From Planctomycetaceae bacterium (GTDB taxonomy: Bacteria; Planctomycetota; Planctomycetia; Pirellulales; PALSA-1355): a stretch of DNA of 64,000 nt. Position numbers and translations under genes: made by a program. The stretch lies in NCBI GenBank assembly GCA_003153375.1, contig PLYM01000028.1, positions 1 through 64,000 of the forward strand. Reading direction: 5' to 3'. Under the pieces are notes generated by a model. That model was not told where the DNA came from, did no database searches, and saw nothing but the letters and a program-made list of their open reading frames with translations. Of the stretch, positions 54,554 through 63,729 are shown one piece after another; positions within the stretch are counted from its first letter, which is position 1; each line of letters begins with the position of its first letter.

Positions 54554-54883
54554 AGGCCCGAATTGCAATCGCGTGGCAGGGACCCGCCCGATCCGCTCGC
54601 CAATCAGCCAGCCCGGTCGGCGAGAAACCGGCGTGTGCGTTCGGCTCGCCAGCGCCGCAACAGCTGGTCTCGACTGGAGCGGCAATGCCGACTCTGAGTG
54701 CGGGATTCGCGAGTTATCCGCGAGTCTTGCGGATTTGTAATCACTTCATGACCACCAAAACGCGTGGCCATTCGTAGAATTCAGTAGGCGACCCGAAAGC
54801 GGCGGCAACCCTCGGGCCTGCGATTTGCTTCGCATGTTCCACAGTGGATTGCAATTCAGCGTTTTGACAGGGGGGTACGAACA
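54554..54883. other. intergenic region between divergent SRP RNA and the Gly-rich TPR gene
   Basis: About 330 bases. Apart from the SRP RNA promoter at its left end and an AGGGGGG site close to the next start codon I see no gene, RNA or repeat. It must contain the promoter of the Gly-rich protein gene, but I cannot point to it. Confidence 0.4.
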
Positions 54884-56101
54884 ATGAGACTCTACGCTTC
54901 GAAATTCATGGTGGCGGTGCTCGCCGCACTGCTGGCCTTGCCGGCTTCGTCGGCCTGGGCTCACGGTGGGGGCGGCGGTGGCGGCGGCCACGGTGGTGGC
55001 GGCGGTGGACACGGCGGCGGTGGAGGCCATGGTGGTGGCGGCGGACGCGGCGGCTGGGGTGGAGGCGGCGGTCGCGGAATGAGCGGAATGAGCATGTCGC
55101 GTGGAATGGGAGGAAGTAATTTCGCTCGCGGCGGCAGCGGCAACCTGTCGCGTGGTGCCAGCGGCAACTTCACCTCCCGCAATTTCGGCAGCCAGTCACA
55201 CGTCTCGGGCTTCCGGGGAACAACGGGCACGCGCGGCGTCAACGGCCTGTCGAGCGCGGGCCGCTCGAATTTCGTTGGCCGCAATTTCGCCAGCAACAAC
55301 TTCAACCGCGGCAATTTCAATAATTTCAACAACGGCCGTTTCGGCTTCTTCCCAGGGTTTGGTCTGTGGGGACTCGGCTGGGGATTTCCCTGGTGGGGAC
55401 TCGGTGGTTATGGTGGATGGGGCGGGTATGGCTATGGCGGATATGGCTACGGTGGGTACGGATACGGATACGGAAACAACTACGGCAACGTTTCCTATGC
55501 CAACAACTCGCTGCAGCCCAGCGACGATCAGTTGCAAGCGGCTTCCGATTATATTGCGCGCGGCGAACAACAGTTTCAGGCCGGCAAGTATCAGGAGGCG
55601 ATTCGCGATTGGCGGCACGCCACGGTCGACAATCCGAACAACGGCGGGCTCGTCTTGCTCATGAGCCAGGCATTGTTCGCGCTCGGCCAGTACGACGAGG
55701 CGGCAGGAGCCGTGCAGATGTCGATGCAGATGCTGCCCGACACCGAGTGGGGCACGGTCGTGAAGGAATACAAGCAACTGTATCCCAATATCCAGAACTA
55801 CACGGACCAACTCAAAGCGTTGGAACGTGCGCGGGACGCCAAGCCAGACGATCCAGCGGTTCGCTTCCTGTTGGGCTACCATTTCGGCTACTTGGGCTAT
55901 CCCAAGGAAGCCGTGCGTGAACTCGACAAGGGACTGGAATTGCAGCCCAAGGATCTAGGAGCGCAAAAGCTGCGAGACATCTTCGCGGTGAAGGCGGGCC
56001 TGCCGGCTCGTCCGCACACGGCTGAAGAGGCTCCGGTTGGAAATCCGGGCCAGGGAACCCAAGTGCCGCAAGCGGCGCCTCCCGTCGGCACCCCTTCGTA
56101 G
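54884..56101 (+). CDS. exported Gly/His-rich protein with TPR-like C-terminal domain
   Basis: Protein of 405 aa. Signal peptide 1-26 (ending SAWAHG), then about 45 residues of Gly/His repeats, a Gly/Ser/Asn/Phe-rich stretch with NFARGGSGNLSRGASGNF and NRGNFNNFNNGRF to about residue 155, a Trp/Gly/Tyr block (GYGGWGGYGYGGYGYGGYGY) to about 205, and a TPR-like helical region from about 212 (QLQAASDYIARGEQQFQAGKYQEAIRDWRHA in outline) to 365. The Pro-rich end has no sorting signal. AGGGGGG precedes the ATG and a strong terminator follows. Low-complexity composition similar to the His-rich protein at 13907, so both may belong to the cell surface. Function unknown. Confidence 0.78.
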   Translation: MRLYASKFMVAVLAALLALPASSAWAHGGGGGGGGHGGGGGGHGGGGGHGGGGGRGGWGGGGGRGMSGMSMSRGMGGSNFARGGSGNLSRGASGNFTSRNFGSQSHVSGFRGTTGTRGVNGLSSAGRSNFVGRNFASNNFNRGNFNNFNNGRFGFFPGFGLWGLGWGFPWWGLGGYGGWGGYGYGGYGYGGYGYGYGNNYGNVSYANNSLQPSDDQLQAASDYIARGEQQFQAGKYQEAIRDWRHATVDNPNNGGLVLLMSQALFALGQYDEAAGAVQMSMQMLPDTEWGTVVKEYKQLYPNIQNYTDQLKALERARDAKPDDPAVRFLLGYHFGYLGYPKEAVRELDKGLELQPKDLGAQKLRDIFAVKAGLPARPHTAEEAPVGNPGQGTQVPQAAPPVGTPS

Positions 56102-56122
56102 TTCCCGTGAACGATTGAACCG

Positions 56123-56162
56123 AAACACCATTGCCTCCTGAGCGAGGCAATGGTGTTTTTTT
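56123..56162 (+). terminator. Rho-independent terminator of the Gly-rich TPR gene
   Basis: ACACCATTGCCTC and GAGGCAATGGTGT form a perfect 13-base stem around CTGAGC, followed by seven T. It lies about 20 bases beyond the stop codon. Confidence 0.95.
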
Positions 56163-56239
56163 GTGCGCCCCAGCAAAAGGCGCCGGCTTCGGCGATTGGC
56201 GATGCGGCTCGACCCAAGCGCCCCGCCCGCAAAGCGGAA

Positions 56240-57025
56240 TCAGTGCGCCGCGGGCGTCACGAGAATTTTTTCGGCGGCGGCTCGCCCCAGCGTGGTTTCG
56301 TGGCCCGCGACATTCACGGTCACGATGCCGGCTTCAGCACGATTGGCCACGATGCGTCCCATCGATCCCAGCGGCAGACCCGAACTGCTCAAAAAGCGCA
56401 GGAACTCGGGCGACTGATCGATCACGCGCGAGAAGCAGAACTCATCACCCACGGCGCATTCGGCCAGGGTGCGGCTATCGGGCGTTTCGAAGGTGCCGTC
56501 GGAACGTGGGATCGGATCGCCGTGCGGGTCGGCCTGGGGATGGCCGAGGAAGGCGTCGATCTTGTCGACGAGCCGATCGCTGACGGCATGTTCCATGTGC
56601 TCTGCTTCTTCGTGCACCTCATCCCAATTCAAGTTCAACGTCTTGACCAGGAACAATTCGATCAGGCGGTGCCGACGCACGACGCGCAAAGCCAGGGCGT
56701 TTCCGGCGGGAGTCAGACGCACGCCCTCATAAGGCATATAAGTAACGAGGTTGCTCTCGCTGAGCGTCTTGAGCATGCTGGTCACGGTGCCGGGCGAAAC
56801 GCCCAAGGCGTTGGCCAATTGCCCGGTGGCCGCCTGCCCCTCGCCACTCATGCAAACCTGAAAGATGGTCTTGATATAATTTTCAACCGTTAAGCTTGGC
56901 AAATTTTTGCCTCCACTCGCGGACCGTGACGGCGCTCCGTTACGCCCCGAGCGCGACGGGGCAACTGCAGAGCCGGGGAAACTCTCTCGAGACGGGGGAT
57001 TCATCTTTTTCAAGCCGTTTCTCAT
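56240..57025 (-). CDS. DtxR/MntR-family metal-dependent transcriptional regulator
   Basis: Metal-sensing repressor of 261 aa. After a 45-residue basic, Ser-rich extension comes the winged helix-turn-helix (LANALGVSPGTVTSMLKTLSESNLV), then the metal-binding and dimer domain: LRVVRRHRLIELFL, WDEVHEEAEHMEHAVSDRLVD and GHPQADPHGDPIP, with Glu and His ligands where MntR and DtxR have theirs. The C-terminal part resembles the SH3-like/FeoA domain. Whether it senses Mn or Fe cannot be told. An imperfect palindrome lies in the divergent region with mch. No transporter gene is adjacent. Confidence 0.9.
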   Translation of the reverse strand: MRNGLKKMNPPSRESFPGSAVAPSRSGRNGAPSRSASGGKNLPSLTVENYIKTIFQVCMSGEGQAATGQLANALGVSPGTVTSMLKTLSESNLVTYMPYEGVRLTPAGNALALRVVRRHRLIELFLVKTLNLNWDEVHEEAEHMEHAVSDRLVDKIDAFLGHPQADPHGDPIPRSDGTFETPDSRTLAECAVGDEFCFSRVIDQSPEFLRFLSSSGLPLGSMGRIVANRAEAGIVTVNVAGHETTLGRAAAEKILVTPAAH

Positions 57026-57078
57026 CGTGTTCGCATTGTAGTCGCGACTCCCAAGCGGCCAAGGAGATCGAGCGCCGT

Positions 57079-57093
57079 GAATTATTACAATTC
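57079..57093. promoter_or_regulatory. possible operator in the mntR-mch divergent region
   Basis: GAATTATTACAATTC is an inverted repeat (GAATT, five bases, AATTC) in the 208 bases between the divergent regulator and mch genes, about 55 bases upstream of the regulator start codon. It is a candidate for autoregulation only. Confidence 0.25.
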
Positions 57094-57233
57094 CGACAGC
57101 TTATGCTTCTTCTCGGGCCATTGTCAGCAAAACCATCGGGGGCCATGATTGATCGATCGGATTTTCAGCCCAAAGGTTCCGCGACGAAAGCGGTTGTTAA
57201 CTAAATATTAATGTTCCACCCGTCCGAGCTTGC

Positions 57234-58202
57234 ATGAGCGCCAAATTAAATCTTAATCAACGCGCCGCGGCGCTGTGCCAGGCCTTGATCGCCGATGCGG
57301 ACGAACTGGGGATCGGCGTGCTGGCGAATTCATACGGCACGAGGTTGATCGATTGCGGGATCGCGACCACCGGCGGTCTGCGCGCCGGCGCGCGGCTGGC
57401 CGAAATCTGTCTGGCTGGATTGGGAAGCGTCGAGTTTTTGCCCTCGGCGGTGGAATTCAACACGGGCCCGGCCGTGATGGTCATGACCGATCATCCCGTG
57501 GCCGCTTGCATGGCATCGCAATATGCAGGCTGGCAAATCGCGGTAGAAAAATTCTTCGCGATGGGGTCGGGCCCGATGCGGGCCGCCGCGGCGAAAGAGG
57601 CGCTTTTCGACAAGATCGGCTGCACGGAAAAGGCGGCTGTGGCGGTCGGAATTCTCGAAAGTCGCAAGCTACCGCCCGACAACGTCTGCCAACAACTGTC
57701 GGCGGCCTGCGGCGTGGCGCCCCAGAATCTGACGCTGCTGGTGGCGCCCACCGCCAGCCTGGCGGGTTCGGTGCAAGTCGTAGCGCGCAGCGTCGAGACC
57801 GCGCTGCACAAATTGTTCGGGCTTGGATTCGACCTGCAGCGCGTCGTGAGCGGCTGGGGCACGGCTCCGCTGCCGCCGGCCTCGCCCGATGATCTGACGG
57901 CAATCGGTCGCACCAACGATGCGATTCTCTATGGCGGCGAAGTGACCTTATGGGTGCGCGGCGATGACGCCAGTCTCGAAGCGATCGGCCCTCGCATCCC
58001 CAGCGGCGCTTCGCACGACTATGGGCAACCGTTCTCCGTGATCTTCGAAAAGTACCATCGCGACTTCTACAAGATCGATCCGCATCTGTTCAGCCCCGCC
58101 GTGATCACGCTCGCGAATCTCGACACGGGCCGCACGTTCCGCTTCGGCCACACGCTGCCGCGGGTGATCCACGAATCGTTCGACATCCGGCAAATCGCCT
58201 AG
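57234..58202 (+). CDS. mch: methenyltetrahydromethanopterin cyclohydrolase
   Basis: Converts 5,10-methenyl-H4MPT to 5-formyl-H4MPT in the archaeal-type C1 pathway found in methylotrophs and planctomycetes, 322 aa, the family length. GVLANSYGTRLIDCGI, SVEFLPSAVEFNTGPAVMV-type sequence, FFAMGSGPMRAAA, GYGGEVTLW-type sequence (ILYGGEVTLWVRGDD) and FYKIDPHLFSPAVI are hallmarks. It is followed after 30 bases by an ATP-grasp gene on the same strand. The rest of the pathway (fae, mtdB, ftr/fhc) is outside the window. The start ATG has no strong site. Confidence 0.96.
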   Translation: MSAKLNLNQRAAALCQALIADADELGIGVLANSYGTRLIDCGIATTGGLRAGARLAEICLAGLGSVEFLPSAVEFNTGPAVMVMTDHPVAACMASQYAGWQIAVEKFFAMGSGPMRAAAAKEALFDKIGCTEKAAVAVGILESRKLPPDNVCQQLSAACGVAPQNLTLLVAPTASLAGSVQVVARSVETALHKLFGLGFDLQRVVSGWGTAPLPPASPDDLTAIGRTNDAILYGGEVTLWVRGDDASLEAIGPRIPSGASHDYGQPFSVIFEKYHRDFYKIDPHLFSPAVITLANLDTGRTFRFGHTLPRVIHESFDIRQIA

Positions 58203-58232
58203 CACGCGTCATTCTGACAGAGCGGTTTTCCA

Positions 58233-59129
58233 ATGCACCTGGCCGTGTTGTGCTCGCCCGAAAGCTGGTATCTGAAGGATCTGACCCGCGCGGCCGAGGG
58301 CCGGCATCAATTGACCTGTGTCGCGTTTCGTGAACTGGCAACCGAGCTGGGCCAGGGCGGTGAACGGTTCGTCGCCGGCGGCGTTGATCTGGCTCGCGTC
58401 GATGCCGTGCTGGTGCGCACCATGCCTCCCGGCACGCTGGAGCAGGTCGTGTTGCGCATGGACCTGCTGGGCCGACTGGAAGCCACGGGCAGGCCGGTGA
58501 TCAATCCGCCGCGAGCGGTTGAAGCAGCGGTGGACAAGTATCTGGCCAGCACGCGGCTGGCCGCCGCAGGGCTGCTGGTGCCGCGGACCGTGGTTTGCCA
58601 GACGGTCGACGAGGCCGAGCAAGCCTTCGCACGGCTGGGGGGCGACGTTGTGATCAAGCCCCTCTTCGGTGCCGAGGGCCGCGGCATTGCGCGGCTGAAC
58701 GATCCGGCGATTGCCCAACGGACTTTCAGCCTGCTCGTGCAACTGGGAGCCGTGCTTTACTTGCAGGAATTCATTCCCCATGATGGGTGCGACCTGCGGG
58801 TGCTCGTGGTCGGTCGACGGATGTGGGGCATGCGCCGTCGCAATGCACTCGACTGGCGCACGAATATCAGCCTCGGCGCGACAGCGGAACCCCTGGAAGT
58901 GACGAGCGAGATGGGCGATTTGGCGCGGCGGGCGGCCGATGCGATCGGAGCCCCCCTGGCGGGCGTCGACTTGTTGCCGGGGCGCGACGGCCGGCTCTAC
59001 GCGATCGAGGTGAACGCCGTGCCCGGTTGGCAGGCCCTGTCACGCACGTTGCACGTCGACGTGGCTCGGCACGTGCTGGAATTTATGGAGGATCTTATGA
59101 ACGCTTCGACTGGCACGTCGCCAGGCTAA
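58233..59129 (+). CDS. ATP-grasp ligase of the RimK/MptN type linked to mch
   Basis: ATP-grasp enzyme of 298 aa that joins an amino acid (often glutamate) to a carboxylate using ATP. VDKYLASTRLAAAGLLVPRT opens the ATP-binding part, GGDVVIKPLFGAEGRGI is the glycine-rich lid, and YAIEVNAVPGWQAL carries the metal-binding Glu and Asn. Its position directly after mch, where ATP-grasp genes are known in H4MPT clusters, suggests it modifies the methanopterin tail or a cofactor of the pathway; this is inference from context. The next gene, oleC, starts nine bases downstream, so it may share a transcript with a different pathway. Confidence 0.85.
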   Translation: MHLAVLCSPESWYLKDLTRAAEGRHQLTCVAFRELATELGQGGERFVAGGVDLARVDAVLVRTMPPGTLEQVVLRMDLLGRLEATGRPVINPPRAVEAAVDKYLASTRLAAAGLLVPRTVVCQTVDEAEQAFARLGGDVVIKPLFGAEGRGIARLNDPAIAQRTFSLLVQLGAVLYLQEFIPHDGCDLRVLVVGRRMWGMRRRNALDWRTNISLGATAEPLEVTSEMGDLARRAADAIGAPLAGVDLLPGRDGRLYAIEVNAVPGWQALSRTLHVDVARHVLEFMEDLMNASTGTSPG

Positions 59130-59138
59130 TAACCGCAC

Positions 59139-60836
59139 ATGACGCACGTCGCAGCTTCACCCAACGTGACTTCCGCCGAGCCCCTTGGCTGCAACGTCGC
59201 CCGGCGCCTATCAGTGACCGCCGCGCGGATGCCCGACGCGGTGGCCATCGCCATGCCGCGCGGCCGCGAATCAAACGGCAAGCGGCAGTATGAGGCCTGC
59301 ACGTTTCGCGAACTGGAAGCAGACACCTCGCGCATCGCAAGCGGATTGCGGGCCATGGGCGTGGTGCCGCGCACGCGGATCGCGCTCTTGGTGCGCCCCA
59401 GTCGAGAGTTTATCTCCTTGGCGTTTGCCCTGTTCAAGGTGGGCGCGGTAACGATCCTGATCGACCCCGGCATGGGGCGAAAAAATCTGATCCAATGCCT
59501 GGCAGACGCCGAGCCCGAGGGTTTTGTCGCGATTCCGTTGGTTCACGTCGTTCGTACTCTGTTCAAGCGCCGCTTTCCGCGGGCCCGCTTCAACGTGACC
59601 GTCGGGCGACGGTGGTTTTGGGACGGGCTGACGCTCGACGAAGTGCGGCAGCGGGGCAGCGATACGCCATTTTGTCACCAGACCAGCGCTGACGATCCGG
59701 CGGCGATTATCTTCACAACCGGCAGCACGGGACCTCCGAAGGGGGTTCTGTATTGTCATGGCAACTTCGACCGCCAGGTCAGCGAGCTGGGGGATTTCTA
59801 TAAGATCCGCCCGGGAGAGATTGATCTGCCTGGCTTTCCATTGTTCGGGCTATTCAACTGCGCGTTGGGCGTGACGACGGTCATTCCCGATATGGATCCG
59901 ACGCGGCCGGCGCAGGTCGATCCGCGCAAGATTGTCGAGGCGATTCGCGACTGGCAGGTGACCCAGGCATTTGGCTCGCCAGCCATCTGGAACCGCGTCG
60001 GCCAATACTGCGAGCAGCAGCAAATTCAATTGCCAACGCTGCGCCGCGTGTTGTCGGCCGGCGCGCCAGTGCCACCCCACGTGCTGGCGCGGATGAAGCA
60101 GTGCATTGCCGCCGATGGGGACGTGCACACGCCCTATGGCGCTACCGAAGCGTTGCCGGTGGCCTCGATCGCGGCCAGCGAAGTCCTGAGCGAAACGCAG
60201 TTCCTCTGGGCCCAAGGAAACGGCACTTGCATCGGGCGACGCTTTCCGGGCATTGATTGGAAAATCATCACGATCACCGACGGTCCCGTTGCCGATCTGA
60301 CGGCTGTCAAGGAATTGCCCCTTGGTCACATCGGCGAGTTGATCGTCTCGGGGCCGGTCGTGACGCGCGAGTATGTGACGCGCGTCGAGGCCAATGCCTG
60401 GGGCAAGATCATGGACGGCCCGCGCGTGTGGCATCGCATGGGCGACGTGGGGCACTTGGACGAGGCGGGCCGATTTTGGTTTTGTGGACGCATGGCCCAC
60501 CGCGTGCAAACGGCCGAGGGCGTGATGTTCACGATTCCCTGCGAGGCGATCTTCAATCAACATCCCGACGTTTACCGATCGGCGCTTGTGGGCGTCGGTC
60601 CGCCAGGGCAGCAGCGGCCCGCGATCGTCGTCGAGCCGTGGCCAGGGCACATGCCGCGTGGCCGGGCGGCACGCGAGAAGTTGCTGGGCGAGTTGGCCGA
60701 ACTCGCGCGCGGCAATTCGCTGACCAGCCGCATCCAGGACTTTCTGCTGCACCTCTCGCTGCCGGTCGATATTCGCCACAACGCCAAGATCTTTCGCGAG
60801 AAGTTGGCCGTTTGGGCAGCACCCCGGCTGAGGTAG
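59139..60836 (+). CDS. oleC: olefin beta-lactone synthetase (AMP-binding)
   Basis: ANL-superfamily enzyme of 565 aa that closes a 2-alkyl-3-hydroxy acid to a beta-lactone in long-chain olefin synthesis. The ATP-binding motif FTTGSTGPPKGVLY (residues around 190-203), GATEALPVA and GRMAHRVQTAEG mark the adenylation domain; the N-terminal GCNVARRLS and LLVRPSREFISLAFALFKVGAV follow OleC sequences closely. The C-terminal Lys of NAKIFREKL is in the usual place. oleD follows after three bases. oleA and oleB are not adjacent; upstream are ATP-grasp and mch genes instead. Confidence 0.93.
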   Translation: MTHVAASPNVTSAEPLGCNVARRLSVTAARMPDAVAIAMPRGRESNGKRQYEACTFRELEADTSRIASGLRAMGVVPRTRIALLVRPSREFISLAFALFKVGAVTILIDPGMGRKNLIQCLADAEPEGFVAIPLVHVVRTLFKRRFPRARFNVTVGRRWFWDGLTLDEVRQRGSDTPFCHQTSADDPAAIIFTTGSTGPPKGVLYCHGNFDRQVSELGDFYKIRPGEIDLPGFPLFGLFNCALGVTTVIPDMDPTRPAQVDPRKIVEAIRDWQVTQAFGSPAIWNRVGQYCEQQQIQLPTLRRVLSAGAPVPPHVLARMKQCIAADGDVHTPYGATEALPVASIAASEVLSETQFLWAQGNGTCIGRRFPGIDWKIITITDGPVADLTAVKELPLGHIGELIVSGPVVTREYVTRVEANAWGKIMDGPRVWHRMGDVGHLDEAGRFWFCGRMAHRVQTAEGVMFTIPCEAIFNQHPDVYRSALVGVGPPGQQRPAIVVEPWPGHMPRGRAAREKLLGELAELARGNSLTSRIQDFLLHLSLPVDIRHNAKIFREKLAVWAAPRLR

Positions 60837-60839
60837 CCC

Positions 60840-61859
60840 ATGCGCGCACTGGTGACCGGGGCCGGCGGATTCCTCGGCCAGTATCTCGTCGAGCAGCTCG
60901 TCGCCCGGGGCGATCGCGTCCGCACGCTGGCTCGCGGCGATTATCCGGCGCTGGCCCGACTGGGTGTCGAGACCGTGCGTGCCGACCTGCGCGATCGGGC
61001 GACAACGATCGACGCCTGCGCCGATATCGACGTCGTCTTTCACGCGGCGGGCGTGGCCGGGATCTGGGGCCCCTGGGAACACTATTACGGAATTAACTAT
61101 CTCGGCACCGAAAATGTAATACAGGGTTGCCGACAGTATCGCGTGCCGCGACTGGTCTACACCAGCAGCCCTAGCGTCACGTTTGACGGCACCGCGCAGG
61201 AGGGTGTCGACGAGTCAGCGCCCTACCCCGATCGTTGGCTGTGCCACTACCCGCACACCAAGGCGTTGGGCGAGCAGGCTGTGCTCACTGCAAACAGCGA
61301 TGAGTTGCTCACCTGTGCCCTGCGGCCGCATTTGATCTGGGGTCCGCGCGATCAGCATTTGATTCCTCGGCTGATCGAGAGGGCTCGTTCTGGCAGTTTG
61401 CGCAGAGTGGGCGACGGCGCGAATCACGTCGACATGGTCTATGTCGAAAACGCCGCCTCGGCCCATTTGCAAGCCGCCGAGGCCCTCAAGCCTGGCTCAC
61501 CGGTCGCCGGCCGGGCTTACTTCATCAGCCAAGGCGAGCCGGTGAACTGCTGGAATTGGATCGATGAGATTCTGGGGTTAGCCGGGCTGCCGCCCGTGCG
61601 ACGGTCGATATCACTTGCGGCTGCCTGGCGTGTGGGGGCGGTTCTCGAAATGGGTTACCGTCTGTTGGGTCGCACCAGCGAGCCGCGCATGACCCGCTTT
61701 TTGGCTGCCCAGTTGGGCACTTCGCACTACTTCGACATCAGCCGCGCCCGGCGTGATTTCGGCTACGAAGCCAAGATATCGACCGCCGAGGGGATGCAAC
61801 GACTGGCTGCGTCCCTCGCTGGCAGCGTGAGTCGCCCCACGGCGCATCGAACACGTTGA
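60840..61859 (+). CDS. oleD: 2-alkyl-3-oxoalkanoate reductase (NAD-dependent epimerase family)
   Basis: Extended SDR of 339 aa that reduces the 2-alkyl-3-keto acid made by OleA, supplying the substrate of OleC. The cofactor motif GAGGFLG is at residues 7-13, VVFHAAGVAGIWGPWEHYYGINYLGTENV in outline is specific for this group, and the catalytic YxxxK is YPHTK. Its ATG follows the oleC stop codon by three bases, so the two are co-translated. The last 20 residues are basic and variable. A gap of 233 bases then leads to the ketosynthase gene, in which I see no gene or RNA. Confidence 0.93.
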   Translation: MRALVTGAGGFLGQYLVEQLVARGDRVRTLARGDYPALARLGVETVRADLRDRATTIDACADIDVVFHAAGVAGIWGPWEHYYGINYLGTENVIQGCRQYRVPRLVYTSSPSVTFDGTAQEGVDESAPYPDRWLCHYPHTKALGEQAVLTANSDELLTCALRPHLIWGPRDQHLIPRLIERARSGSLRRVGDGANHVDMVYVENAASAHLQAAEALKPGSPVAGRAYFISQGEPVNCWNWIDEILGLAGLPPVRRSISLAAAWRVGAVLEMGYRLLGRTSEPRMTRFLAAQLGTSHYFDISRARRDFGYEAKISTAEGMQRLAASLAGSVSRPTAHRTR

Positions 61860-62092
61860 AGTCACGGAAACGCGACGCTGTGAAAACGCTGCTCTCGTCT
61901 CGACCTAGCGAAACCCAGCATCCAGCGGGGCTTGCCAACCTCGACACAACCCGGTAACTTCAAAGGTTTTACTGAACAGAAGCGACGAACCCTGCGGGGC
62001 TGGGCTCCGCGCGGCGTTGGGTCTTGGAACCGTGCAGCGAACGCGGTGTTGCCTCGAACGCGAGGCGGATCGCGCCCCACGGAAGGCAAACG

Positions 62093-63337
62093 ATGATTGC
62101 AGGAGTCGACGAGCGGAGCCGGATTGTGATTACCGGCATCGGGCTGGCCTCGCCCAACGGCAACAATCTCGCCGAGTTTCGCGAGAGCTTGTTGGCCGGT
62201 CGTAGCGGCGTGCGACCTTATGAAATTCGCTATGTCGGCAAAACCGTGGCCGGCGTCTGCGGATTCGACGAGTTGCGCTATCAGAAACGCAAAGACCTGC
62301 GTCGCGGCACCCGGGCGGGCAGCGTCGGCATCTATTGCGCGAACGAAGCCCTGCTCGATTCCGGGATCGATTGGGCGAACGTCGACAAGTCGGCCGTGGG
62401 CATCTATATCGGCGTCACCGAGCACGGCAACGTCGAAACCGAGAACGAGATCTACGAGCTCAAGGGCTTCGACTACGACACGCAGTTCTGGTCGCACCAC
62501 CACAACCCGCGCACGGTGGCCAACAACCCGGCCGGCGAGATTTCGCTGGGCTTGGGCATCACGGGCCCCCACTACACGATCGGGGCCGCCTGTGCCGCCG
62601 GCAACGCGGGCATCATTCAGGGCGCGCAGATGCTGCGGCTGGGCGAGTGCGACGTGGCCCTGGCCGGCGGCGTCTCGGAGAGCATCCACACCTTCGGCAT
62701 TTTCGCCAGCTTCAAGAGCCAAGGGGCCCTGGCCAGTCACGCCGACGCCCAGCGGGCTTCGCGCCCCTTCGACGTCGATCGCAATGGCATCGTGGTCGCC
62801 GAGGGGGGCTGCATCTACGTGCTCGAACGCTACGCCGACGCCAAGCGGCGCGGCGCGAGGATTCACGGCGAGATCGCCGGCTATGCGATGAATAGCGACG
62901 CCAGCGATTTTGTGTTGCCCAATGCCGAGCGCCAGGCCCAATGCGTGGCCAAGGCGCTGGAGCGGGCCGGTCTGAACGCCGACCAGGTCGACATCGTGAG
63001 CACGCACGCCACGGGCACGGCCAGCGGCGACGAGCAGGAGTGCGCGGCCCTGCGGCGCGTGTTTGGCGATTCGCCGCGGACGTCGTTCAACAATGCCAAG
63101 AGTTTTATCGGCCACACGATGGGGGCCGCCGGCGCGTTGGAACTGGCCGGCAATCTGCCCGCGTTCAGCGACAAGGTTTGCCACGCCACGATCAACGTCG
63201 ATCAGCTCGATCCCGAGTGCGCGCTGGCGGGTCTGGTGATCAATGAGCCGCGCGAGCAAAAGCAGGTCGACGTGATTCTGAACAATTCGTTCGGCATGCT
63301 GGGCATCAACTCGGTTGTCATCGTGAAACGTATTTGA
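62093..63337 (+). CDS. beta-ketoacyl-ACP synthase II-type (FabF-like) ketosynthase
   Basis: Condensing enzyme of 414 aa. The active site is complete: Cys167 in GAACAAGNAG (the usual flank is TACSSG), His305 in STHATGT and Lys336/His341 in NNAKSFIGHTMGAAG. The flank of the Cys and the N-terminal KDLRRGTRAG differ from primary-metabolism FabF, so I infer a dedicated ketosynthase of a secondary or modified fatty acid pathway. GGAAGG lies six bases before the ATG at 62093. An acyl carrier protein gene follows after 36 bases and an FAD oxidoreductase gene after that. It is not OleA, which is a KAS III-type protein. Confidence 0.9.
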   Translation: MIAGVDERSRIVITGIGLASPNGNNLAEFRESLLAGRSGVRPYEIRYVGKTVAGVCGFDELRYQKRKDLRRGTRAGSVGIYCANEALLDSGIDWANVDKSAVGIYIGVTEHGNVETENEIYELKGFDYDTQFWSHHHNPRTVANNPAGEISLGLGITGPHYTIGAACAAGNAGIIQGAQMLRLGECDVALAGGVSESIHTFGIFASFKSQGALASHADAQRASRPFDVDRNGIVVAEGGCIYVLERYADAKRRGARIHGEIAGYAMNSDASDFVLPNAERQAQCVAKALERAGLNADQVDIVSTHATGTASGDEQECAALRRVFGDSPRTSFNNAKSFIGHTMGAAGALELAGNLPAFSDKVCHATINVDQLDPECALAGLVINEPREQKQVDVILNNSFGMLGINSVVIVKRI

Positions 63338-63373
63338 GCAGAGAGAAAGAGCAAGAGGGGGAGACCGCACGGC

Positions 63374-63634
63374 ATGACTCCGGTGGAAATTAAAGCAGTC
63401 ATTCTCGACATTCTGGAAGGCATTGCGCCCGATGAGGACCTGAGCGATTTGAAGGATGACGTTCCGCTGCGCGAGCAGTTGGAATTGGACAGCATGGACT
63501 TTCTGGACATCGTGATGGAGCTGCGCAAGCGTTATCGGGTGCAGATACCCGAGGACGATTACGTGCAGTTGGCCACGATGAACAGCACGGTCAATTATCT
63601 CTCTCCGATGATGAAGGATCTGGAGAAAGCCTGA
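63374..63634 (+). CDS. acyl carrier protein
   Basis: Carrier of acyl chains, 86 aa, with the phosphopantetheine Ser40 in LELDSMDFLDIV. Acidic throughout, as carriers are, with YRVQIPEDDYVQLATMNSTVNYL as helix III and IV region. The DSMD motif and the sequence between helices differ from the housekeeping AcpP (DSLD), so it is a dedicated carrier. It lies 36 bases after the ketosynthase and 95 bases before the FAD oxidoreductase on the same strand. A purine-rich patch (GAGAAAGAGC) before the start may serve as ribosome site. Confidence 0.92.
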   Translation: MTPVEIKAVILDILEGIAPDEDLSDLKDDVPLREQLELDSMDFLDIVMELRKRYRVQIPEDDYVQLATMNSTVNYLSPMMKDLEKA

Positions 63635-63729
63635 CACGGTGGAGCGAATCGTCGGGACTGGCGCGGCGCCGCGGCTTGCAAAGCGTGGCGGCCGGTCCGG
63701 CGCCCAAACGCTCGATCGCGAACGCCCCC

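Noticed and set aside
59139-63337. FabF-like gene as the missing oleA
   Set aside because: OleA is a KAS III-type thiolase-fold enzyme; this protein has the KAS II Cys-His-His-Lys pattern and its own carrier protein.
61862-63637. 591-codon minus-strand frame opposite the ketosynthase and carrier genes
   Set aside because: Both plus-strand genes have complete catalytic motifs; the minus frame has none.
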